Below, piece after piece: positions 55,841 through 64,000 of a stretch of DNA of 64,000 nucleotides. This DNA comes from Paracoccaceae bacterium (GTDB lineage Bacteria > Pseudomonadota > Alphaproteobacteria > Rhodobacterales > Rhodobacteraceae): NCBI GenBank assembly GCA_902554885.1, contig CACDPV010000001.1, positions 62,001 to 126,000 on the forward strand. The letters are read 5' to 3'. Position 1 is the first letter of the stretch. Every line of letters starts with the position of its first letter. The position numbers were made by a program, and so were the translations under genes. Below the pieces are notes generated by a model, which had not been told where the DNA came from, made no database searches, and worked only from the letters and a program-made list of their open reading frames with translations.

Positions 55841-56985
55841 GCGTTATCCCTAGGTCGGTGGACATGAGCTGATTGAATTAAGCCAAAAGCACCCATAAGA
55901 ACAAGCATAGCAGATCCCCCATAACTAATTAGAGGTAAAGGTACACCCACAACTGGCGCCAGGCCCATCACCATCGACATATTTACTGAAAAAAATAAGA
56001 AAAAGGTCATTGTTAGGCCAAGGGTTAAAAGTGATGAAAATCTCTCTCTGTGTCTCAATGCAGAGTGCAGACAAAAAACCATAATTCCTACATAAATTGC
56101 CAGAATCGAGATGGTCCCAATGAATCCAAGCTCTTCAGCGATAGTCGTGAATATAAAATCTGTGTGTTTCTCAGGTAGAAAATTTAAGCGAGATTGTGTT
56201 CCTTCCATGTATCCCCTACCAGTCCAGCCCCCTGAGCCTAAAGCAATTTTTGATTGACTAATGTGATATCCTGCGCCCAAAGGATCACTGTCAGGATTCA
56301 AAAATGTATCAATCCTTGAAAACTGGTAGTCTTGTAGCAACTGCCATTCTGTTCCTCTGCTTTTGAAAAGAGCTAGCACAAAACCACCTGTAAATGCGAT
56401 TACCGTTCCAAAATAAACCCAGTGGACTCCCGCAAGAAACATTACTGTTACACCTGAGAGAAGTAACAGTAATGACGTACCGAGATCAGGCTGTTGAAGA
56501 ACGAGCAAAACAGGTAAAGATATGAAAGCTATTGGTACTGAGATCCAAAGTGGTTTTGAAACTTTATCAGCAGGAAGCCAGTCATAGTAAGCTGCCAGTA
56601 GCATTACTAGGGCTATTTTTGCTACTTCGGATGGTTGTAAATTGATAAACCCTAAGTTTATCCATCTTTTAGCACCCATTCCAGTACTTCCTAAAAATTC
56701 AACTAGTAAAAGTAACACTATAGCAAGCATATAAATCGGAACTGAAACATTCCGCCAAATCCAAATAGGCGTCATTGCGATAATAAACATTGCTAACAAC
56801 CCAATTGAAAATCTTTGCATTTGAGATAATGCCCATGGTTCAATATTCCCGCCTGCAACTGAGATAAGCATTGCAAACCCGGAAAATGCGGCACCAATTA
56901 TTAAAGCAATCAAGCCCCAATTCATGAATAAAACTTTTCTCCAGCCTGCTGGTATCGTTTTAACTCGATACTCAAGGTAACTCAT
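55837..56985 (-). CDS. rodA: Rod-shape peptidoglycan glycosyltransferase RodA
   Basis: A SEDS-family polymerase, 382 aa with about ten membrane segments. Signature segments are GAKRWINLGFINLQPSE (about 103-119), LQQPDLGTSLLLL, FLPEKHTDFIFTTIAEELG (about 268-286) and PLISYGGSAMLVLM. It makes glycan strands with PBP2, whose gene is immediately upstream and overlaps by four bases. No truncation. Confidence 0.96.
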   Translation of the reverse strand: MSYLEYRVKTIPAGWRKVLFMNWGLIALIIGAAFSGFAMLISVAGGNIEPWALSQMQRFSIGLLAMFIIAMTPIWIWRNVSVPIYMLAIVLLLLVEFLGSTGMGAKRWINLGFINLQPSEVAKIALVMLLAAYYDWLPADKVSKPLWISVPIAFISLPVLLVLQQPDLGTSLLLLLSGVTVMFLAGVHWVYFGTVIAFTGGFVLALFKSRGTEWQLLQDYQFSRIDTFLNPDSDPLGAGYHISQSKIALGSGGWTGRGYMEGTQSRLNFLPEKHTDFIFTTIAEELGFIGTISILAIYVGIMVFCLHSALRHRERFSSLLTLGLTMTFFLFFSVNMSMVMGLAPVVGVPLPLISYGGSAMLVLMGAFGLIQSAHVHRPRDNA

Positions 56986-58922
56986 GCCTGGACTTTCGAT
57001 GACTTTGTCGTTCTTGGCATCAATTTCTTCAATTCACGTTGCTGATTATAAATTTTGGCTCGATCTTCTACAGGGTATGCAGTTATTGGGGGAGTACCCT
57101 TATAGATGGCTTGAAGTGTAATATCCCTCGCAATTGGTGCTGCGACAGTTGATCCGCTTCCACCATGTTCTACGACAACTGAAACTGCAATTTTTGGATC
57201 ATCGTATGGTGCATAATTTACAAACAAAGCATGGTCACGTTGTTCCCAGGGCAGATCTTTGTTTTCCAAAACACCTAGCGTCCGTTCAACTGCAGAAATG
57301 TTTCTAACCTGAGATGTGCCAGATTTTCCTATAATTTGACTTTTCTTAGTTAAAACTCGTGAGTCATATGCCGTACCTCTTTTATCATTCGTAACCTCAA
57401 AAAGGGCTTTTCGTATAAGATTTAAGTTATTTTTCTTTAACTTTAACTTGCTTGTTTCTTTATTTGCCTCAACCCCATTTACGGACTTAATCAGTCTTGG
57501 TAAAATTTGGTTCCCTGTTGCGATGCGTGCAATCATAACTGCAAGCTGTAAAGGCGATGCTAGCACATATCCCTGACCTATTGATGAGTTGACAGTATCG
57601 CCAACAACCCACTCTCTCGAGCGCGCACTTAGCTTCCAAAGTTTGTCTGGTACAATACCTGATGTTACAGCAGACATTTCAATGTCAAACGATTGGCCTA
57701 GACCTAAAATACGGGCAACTTCGGCAATTTTCTCGATGCCTACTTGCTGAGCTAACTCGTAATAGTAAACGTCACAACTTTCTCTAAGAGATTTTACTAA
57801 GTCTACGTTGCCGTGGCCGTCACGTTTCCAACAATGAAATTTTCTGTTTGATACTTCTACATGTCCATTACATCTAATTTTGTCTCGATGATTTATAATT
57901 CCTGCCTCAAGTGCTGCAAGGATTGTTACCATTTTGAATGTAGATCCGGGTGGATATGCATCTTGCACAGTCTTTGACGCTAGAGGCCTGTGGTTGTCAT
58001 CTCGTAATGTACCGTAATCATTAAAAGATATCCCGCGTACAAATTTATTTGGATCATAAGCAGGTGAAGAGCAAATCGCCAAAATTTCCCCACTGTTACA
58101 ATCCATAACAACCACTGATGCACTTTCATTCCCCAATCTTGCCCGCACATATGCTTGTAAATTTGTATCCAAAGTGAGTTTTAAATTGGCCCCTTTAGAA
58201 CCTTCTTTTCGCTCTATTTCTCGCATCACCCGACCAAGTGCATTTACCTCTACTTTTTTAGTTCCTGCTTTACCACGAAGAGTGATCTCTAATTCTCTCT
58301 CTATTCCTACTTTACCAATTTGAAATCTAGGTATTCTCAAGAGCGGATCAGGGTCTTTTCTTAATTCTAAATCACGGGTACTAACTGGGCCAACGTATCC
58401 GACAACATGCGCAAAAATTTCACCCAAAGGATAAGTTCTTGAAAAGGCTATTTCTGGGTTGATGCCTGGCAGCATTGGGGCGTTGAATGCAATTTTTTCA
58501 ATATCGTCTCTTGCTAGTCTATCCACGATTGTTACAGGTAGAAATTTTGCGCTTTGTTTGAGCTCTGCCTTAGAGCGCTCTATATCTTCAGGTGATAAAT
58601 TAATTAGTTTTGAAAGACGTTCTAAAATTAAATCTATATCGCCTGCATCTTCTGCAACCATCGTAATACTATAACTTGCTTCGTTTCCTGCTAGTTTAAC
58701 TCCATTCCTATCGTATATTTCGCCTCTTTGGTTTGGGATTAGTCTTAGGTTTATCCTATTTTCATCTGCGACTAGTCTAAAGCTTTCTGCTTTCTCAACT
58801 TGAAGATGGTGCATACGCCAAGCTAATAATCCACAAAAGCCAAGCTGAATACCACCAACTAATAAACCACGCCTTGCTGTACGAAAATGTCGATATGAAA
58901 CGATATTTGACTTCTGCCACAT
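56982..58922 (-). CDS. mrdA: Penicillin-binding protein 2
   Basis: The elongation-specific transpeptidase, 646 aa. One N-terminal membrane segment (about 18-36), a PBP dimerisation domain (50-230), then the transpeptidase domain with active-site S327 in PPGSTFKM (SxxK), SCD near 386 in LRESCDVYYYEL, and the KSGTSQ box near 530. Partner of RodA. It is preceded by mreD with a 10-nt gap. All catalytic motifs are intact. Confidence 0.96.
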   Translation of the reverse strand: MWQKSNIVSYRHFRTARRGLLVGGIQLGFCGLLAWRMHHLQVEKAESFRLVADENRINLRLIPNQRGEIYDRNGVKLAGNEASYSITMVAEDAGDIDLILERLSKLINLSPEDIERSKAELKQSAKFLPVTIVDRLARDDIEKIAFNAPMLPGINPEIAFSRTYPLGEIFAHVVGYVGPVSTRDLELRKDPDPLLRIPRFQIGKVGIERELEITLRGKAGTKKVEVNALGRVMREIERKEGSKGANLKLTLDTNLQAYVRARLGNESASVVVMDCNSGEILAICSSPAYDPNKFVRGISFNDYGTLRDDNHRPLASKTVQDAYPPGSTFKMVTILAALEAGIINHRDKIRCNGHVEVSNRKFHCWKRDGHGNVDLVKSLRESCDVYYYELAQQVGIEKIAEVARILGLGQSFDIEMSAVTSGIVPDKLWKLSARSREWVVGDTVNSSIGQGYVLASPLQLAVMIARIATGNQILPRLIKSVNGVEANKETSKLKLKKNNLNLIRKALFEVTNDKRGTAYDSRVLTKKSQIIGKSGTSQVRNISAVERTLGVLENKDLPWEQRDHALFVNYAPYDDPKIAVSVVVEHGGSGSTVAAPIARDITLQAIYKGTPPITAYPVEDRAKIYNQQRELKKLMPRTTKSSKVQA

Positions 58923-58932
58923 GTTTAGATCT

Positions 58933-59475
58933 CTAGATTATACGTCCACTCCGGGTGAAGTAAGGTCTTTTAACACGAAATATATAATGAGAAACCAGAA
59001 CAATAAACGGATATATAGATATATTAAATATTGTTTGGATTAAGCTAATTCTGAGTTGTGATGTATTTACAAATGATAATGTAAGTACCAAATGGTAGAT
59101 TAATGAAATAGCTGCAAAAGCCAATGATACTCGAACCCACTCAGCCAGAAATGATTTGTCGTCAGAGCTATCTGTTATCGCCTTTATCAAAATTAATATC
59201 ATAACGCTTATTCCTGAAAATAATCCTGGTGGGCGATGCAGCAAAAAATCTTGCAAAAGAAGGACAGCTATAATTAGTGGAACTGGTACAAAATTTGGCT
59301 CTCTCAGTGACCAGCAGAATATTACGAGCAACAGAATATTTGGCCAAGGCCAGCGTTGAGGTATCATTTGTAGTGGCATCAGATTAGCCAAAATTAGAAA
59401 AATAGCGACTGCGATAAATATAAAGCGGTAAATCCATATACGTTCGCTTGGAATGTTACTCACTGGACGCCTCAT
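58933..59475 (-). CDS. mreD: Rod shape-determining protein MreD
   Basis: A 180-aa inner-membrane protein with about five hydrophobic segments, linking MreC and the RodA-PBP2 complex. Sequence conservation in MreD is weak; the assignment rests on size, topology, the short RWPWPNILLLVIFCW and LLLQDFLLHRPPG segments, and its place between mreC (20-nt overlap) and mrdA. Confidence 0.88.
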   Translation of the reverse strand: MRRPVSNIPSERIWIYRFIFIAVAIFLILANLMPLQMIPQRWPWPNILLLVIFCWSLREPNFVPVPLIIAVLLLQDFLLHRPPGLFSGISVMILILIKAITDSSDDKSFLAEWVRVSLAFAAISLIYHLVLTLSFVNTSQLRISLIQTIFNISIYPFIVLVSHYIFRVKRPYFTRSGRII

Positions 59476-60382
59476 TTACTGTTTTAGAGGGCTCGTTAGT
59501 GTTAGATGCATCAGGTGACATTTCTTTCGATTTTATTAAACTTCCAAAGCTTTTAATTTTTTCTGTTCCATAATCGCGCAACACTTTCAGGAACTCTAAC
59601 CGTTCGTAGTCAGCTACTAATCTGGCTCGTAGTCTGCCATTCGGGTCCATGGCGAGTGTTCCAACTAGCAGTCCTGCTGGTAACACACCACCTCCTCCAG
59701 ATGTAATAACTCTATCGCCAGGCCGAACTAGGTCAACATTTTCGATAAATTCTACCGGAGGAGCAAATGAATTGTCGCCCATAAGTATTGCGCGCTGTCC
59801 AGAAGGCTGAACGATAACAGGTATTTGACTTGCGTTGTCTGTCAGTAAAATAACGCGACTTGTTGAAGAACCTACTCCCGAAATTCGACCGACTAACCCT
59901 AAACCATCCATCGCAGCCCATCCATCTTGTATACCATCTCGAGAGCCAATGTTTAATAAAACTGACTGACGAAAAGGAGACCCGCTGTCTGCTATAACGA
60001 TGCCACTGACATGAGTTAATTTGCTATCAAGTTTCAGCTGGTTAAGATCCAATAAACGGGCATTTTCTTGTTCTAATTGCAAAGCTGCTTCTTTCCAGCT
60101 TTTCATTTGCTGAAGTTCTCTTCTTAATTCTTTATTTTGTTCTAAAAGTTTTTCATAATTTTGGTAATCCTGTGCAAGTTTTACGACAGATGTCATCGGG
60201 CGCAATATCCATTCAAAGTTAGGTACGAAGGTATCAATCACTAGAGCTCTAAATTTTTCAACTCTGGGATTATCAATCCTCCATACTACAAAAAGCCCAA
60301 AGAGAATTAAAAGTAAGACAGCGGTTATTAACCTGCGAAGAGGAGCAAAGTAGTCAGTCCGCGTCTGTCGATCATTATTCAA
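59456..60382 (-). CDS. mreC: Rod shape-determining protein MreC
   Basis: A 308-aa bitopic protein with a short cytoplasmic N-terminus, a membrane segment (about 17-35), a periplasmic coiled coil (about 65-110, EKLLEQNKELRRELQQM) and a beta domain with VLLNIGSRDGIQDGWAAM and GLVGRISGVG. It activates PBP2-RodA. It lies 18 nt after mreB and overlaps mreD. A Ser/Asn-rich tail of about 30 residues ends the protein. Confidence 0.93.
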   Translation of the reverse strand: MNNDRQTRTDYFAPLRRLITAVLLLILFGLFVVWRIDNPRVEKFRALVIDTFVPNFEWILRPMTSVVKLAQDYQNYEKLLEQNKELRRELQQMKSWKEAALQLEQENARLLDLNQLKLDSKLTHVSGIVIADSGSPFRQSVLLNIGSRDGIQDGWAAMDGLGLVGRISGVGSSTSRVILLTDNASQIPVIVQPSGQRAILMGDNSFAPPVEFIENVDLVRPGDRVITSGGGGVLPAGLLVGTLAMDPNGRLRARLVADYERLEFLKVLRDYGTEKIKSFGSLIKSKEMSPDASNTNEPSKTVNEASSE

Positions 60383-60400
60383 AAGATAAATTTACTCTAT

Positions 60401-61735
<1,335 letters not shown>

Positions 61736-64000
61736 ATGAAGACCCATTTTAAAGTAGTTGTAGTAGGTGGTGGTGCAGTTGGAACATCAATTGCCTATCA
61801 TTTGGCCAAAGGGGGCTGGAAGGATGTCGTGCTGTTGGAACGCGATGAATTAACATCTGGGTCAACATGGCATGCCGCAGGTCTCCTACCCCTATTTAAT
61901 ATGTCTTATGCAACAACTCACATTCATCAATATTCTGTAGAGTTCTACAAGACGCTTGAAGCTGAAACTGGATTAAACGCAGGGTTCTCTATTGTCGGGA
62001 ACCTTCGCATGGCTCAAGGTCAGGAGCGAATGGACGAGTACATGTTATATGCTTCTACAGCTGAAACTTGTGGTGTCCCATTTGAATGGATGACCCCAAA
62101 CCAAATCAAAGATCGTTGGCCGTTAGTAAGAACAGAAGATTTAGTTGGAGCTATATACCACCCCACCGATGGTTACATAAATCCTGCCGATGTTACCATG
62201 GCAATGGCAAAGGGGGCTAGGCAAAGAGGGGTATCAATTAAGCGTAAAGTTCAGGTCGACTCTTATTGTTGGAAAGGGTCCGAGTGGGAAATTATATGCA
62301 GTAAAATGGTTGAAAAGGGTGGTAACTTGGTAGCGAGTAATGAAAAAATTACTATTACTTCTGAGCATGTGGTTACTGCCACTGGAAATCATGCCCAAAG
62401 GACTGCAGCTTTACTAGGAATTAAAATTCCAGCAATACCAGTTGAGCATCAGTTCATTGTTACAGAGCCTGACAAAGAACTAGTTAAATTTAGGGAACTA
62501 GGTAATTCAGAACACCCAGTGCTGCGGGATGCTGACGCAAAATGGTATGTGCGTGAAGAGCGAGGTGGCTGGATACTGGGACCCTACGAAAAAAATGCAC
62601 CTGCTCGTTTTGAGTATGGGGTGCCGGATAGTTTTAGAGCAGATCTATTTCCGTTGGACTTGGACCGCATTGAGCAAGAATATTTGTCAATGATCCATAG
62701 AATACCATCTACTGAAAACGTTGGTCTAAAGGACGATTTTAATGGGCCAATATGTTACACGCCTGATGGAAATCCTCTTGTTGGTCCAGCACCTGGCTTG
62801 CGAAACCTTTGGCTCGCTGAAGGATTTAGTTTCGGTATCACAGCGGCTGGTGGAACAGGCCATTATTTAGCTCAGATGATGATAGAGGGTGAGGCTGAAA
62901 TTGACATGGCATCGCTAGATCCCAAGCGGTATGGCAAATGGATGACTACTGAATATGCAGCGAGAAAAAATGAAGAATGTTATGAGCATGTTTATATTTT
63001 GCACCATCCTGATGAAGAGCGACAAGCATGCAGGCCTCTAAGAACCTCTCCCTCCTATGAACGCCAGAAAACACTGGGTGCGCAATTTGGTCAAGTAAAT
63101 GGTTGGGAGCGTCCAAATTATTTTGGCCCGCATAATGCAGATGAAAATTTTGACCATGATGCAAGGAGTTTTCGTCGGGGTGCGTGGTGGAAATATACTC
63201 TTGCAGAAGCAAGCGCAATCAGAAATAACCTTGGAATAATTGATGCTACTGCGTTCACTAAACACCTTGTTAAAGGTCCGGGGGCAGTGCGCTTTTTGGA
63301 TTGGTTTACTTGCAATAAACTACCAAAAGTTGGTCGTATAAATTTAACTTATGCTTTAACAAATGCAGGTACAACGCGGACCGAATATACGATAGTTAGG
63401 TTGAAGCAAGACGAGTTTTATCTTGTTTCGGCAGGAGCTTGGACGGACTACGATGCCGACTACTTGCGTAAATCTGCTGAAGATAAATCCCCTGAATTTG
63501 GGTATATTGAAATACATGATGTAACATCGCAATGGGGTGTTTTTGCTGTAGCTGGGCCAAAATCCCGTGATTTTTTATCCCAACTTGTCAGGGACGAAGA
63601 CCAAGAGACAGCGTTATCAAATGAACGGTTCCCTTGGCTTAGTTTTAAAAGAGTTGAGTTAGGTATGTGTTCGGTTAATGCAATAAGAGTTTCATACACT
63701 GGAGAATTAGGATGGGAATTACATCATCCAATAGAAATGCAAAATTATCTATTTGATCTCTTACATAGTGCTGGAGAGAAATATGATTTGAAATGGGTTG
63801 GGGCTAGAGCTCAAAATTGGTTGCGTCAAGAAAAGTCATATCGAGCATTTGGAACAGAATTAGGTAGGGATGCTACGCCCTTAGAGGCGGATCTTCCACG
63901 ATTTGTGGATATGTCAAAGGATTTCAATGGTAAGGCGCAAATGGAAAAGATAGGTATAAGGTCAAAATGTGTTACTCTACTTATCGACGGGCCAGAGGAC
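61736..64000 (+). CDS. Dimethylglycine/sarcosine dehydrogenase-like flavoprotein, 3' end missing
   Basis: An open frame of 755 codons to the right edge; relatives are about 800-830 aa. The N-terminal DAO domain starts VVVVGGGAVGTSIAYHLA (7-24). ELTSGSTWHAAGL follows, with His46 at the position of covalent FAD attachment in sarcosine and dimethylglycine dehydrogenases. A middle FAO_M-like region and a C-terminal GcvT folate domain (YRAFGTELGRDATPLEADLP near 700-719) complete the layout. It likely oxidises an N-methylated amine and passes the carbon to tetrahydrofolate. Substrate (dimethylglycine, sarcosine or other) is not resolved. Divergent from mreB. Confidence 0.88.
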   Translation, partial: MKTHFKVVVVGGGAVGTSIAYHLAKGGWKDVVLLERDELTSGSTWHAAGLLPLFNMSYATTHIHQYSVEFYKTLEAETGLNAGFSIVGNLRMAQGQERMDEYMLYASTAETCGVPFEWMTPNQIKDRWPLVRTEDLVGAIYHPTDGYINPADVTMAMAKGARQRGVSIKRKVQVDSYCWKGSEWEIICSKMVEKGGNLVASNEKITITSEHVVTATGNHAQRTAALLGIKIPAIPVEHQFIVTEPDKELVKFRELGNSEHPVLRDADAKWYVREERGGWILGPYEKNAPARFEYGVPDSFRADLFPLDLDRIEQEYLSMIHRIPSTENVGLKDDFNGPICYTPDGNPLVGPAPGLRNLWLAEGFSFGITAAGGTGHYLAQMMIEGEAEIDMASLDPKRYGKWMTTEYAARKNEECYEHVYILHHPDEERQACRPLRTSPSYERQKTLGAQFGQVNGWERPNYFGPHNADENFDHDARSFRRGAWWKYTLAEASAIRNNLGIIDATAFTKHLVKGPGAVRFLDWFTCNKLPKVGRINLTYALTNAGTTRTEYTIVRLKQDEFYLVSAGAWTDYDADYLRKSAEDKSPEFGYIEIHDVTSQWGVFAVAGPKSRDFLSQLVRDEDQETALSNERFPWLSFKRVELGMCSVNAIRVSYTGELGWELHHPIEMQNYLFDLLHSAGEKYDLKWVGARAQNWLRQEKSYRAFGTELGRDATPLEADLPRFVDMSKDFNGKAQMEKIGIRSKCVTLLIDGPED

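Noticed and set aside
62946-63699. Several minus-strand ORFs near the right edge
   Set aside because: They lie within the long plus-strand flavoprotein gene, overlap one another and have no protein-like features.

Overview
The window looks like a chromosomal segment of a low-GC marine alphaproteobacterium of the Rhodobacterales (Roseobacter-type). By eye the DNA is AT-rich, near 40% GC or below; I did not compute it. The assignment rests on gene content typical of that group: a fused YlxR/L7Ae-like protein inside a rimP-nusA-infB operon, a class I lysyl-tRNA synthetase, xdhABC joined to a BMP-type ABC transporter, an ECF sigma factor with a ChrR-type zinc anti-sigma factor, a DUF2125 protein, an NDUFS4-like subunit and a mreBCD-mrdA-rodA cluster. 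I see no rRNA, tRNA, CRISPR array, insertion sequence or prophage. Coding density is very high, with many ATGA or longer overlaps.

Layout. 1-3212 (minus): branched-chain-type ABC uptake operon (binding protein, LivH, LivM, start of LivG). 3296-6004: secA. 6363-7990 (plus): argJ-mutT. 7993-13301 (minus): rimP, nusA, ylxR-like gene and infB, preceded by a short promoter/hairpin/terminator element (13312-13413) that looks like an attenuator or small RNA. 13486-15257 (plus): modBC without modA. 15247-26558 (minus): xdhA-xdhB-xdhC, BMP-type purine/nucleoside-like ABC transporter, an FAD oxidoreductase, a DUF938 methyltransferase and a small conserved-looking protein. 26738-30238: dnaE. 30265-35199: ettA, nadD, a TerB-like gene, lysK and a DUF4864 protein. 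35203-37378: uvrB broken by a one-base frameshift in an A8 tract. 37503-46483: NDUFS4-like gene, mutL, HI0933-type flavoprotein, HNH gene, crotonase-like and SDR pair, DUF2125 protein, tldE and a cysQ-like gene. 46472-51883: chrR and rpoE (minus), divergent from a four-gene plus-strand operon with a good RpoE-type promoter. 51908-54787 (minus): histidine phosphatase and two saccharopine dehydrogenases. 54908-61447 (minus): mreB-mreC-mreD-mrdA-rodA-ghrA. 61736 to the right edge: a dimethylglycine/sarcosine dehydrogenase-like flavoprotein, incomplete.

How the genes fit together. Most of the window is core machinery: protein export, transcription and translation factors, replication, repair and cell shape. 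Around it sit nutrient systems fitting a marine heterotroph: amino-acid-type uptake, purine import and oxidation (whose xanthine dehydrogenase needs molybdate, matching modBC), lysine/saccharopine metabolism and methylated-amine oxidation. The points most worth checking are the structured element before rimP, the uvrB frameshift tract, and the divergent RpoE/ChrR locus that appears to control a flavin oxidoreductase/DUF1365/MFS/SDR operon.
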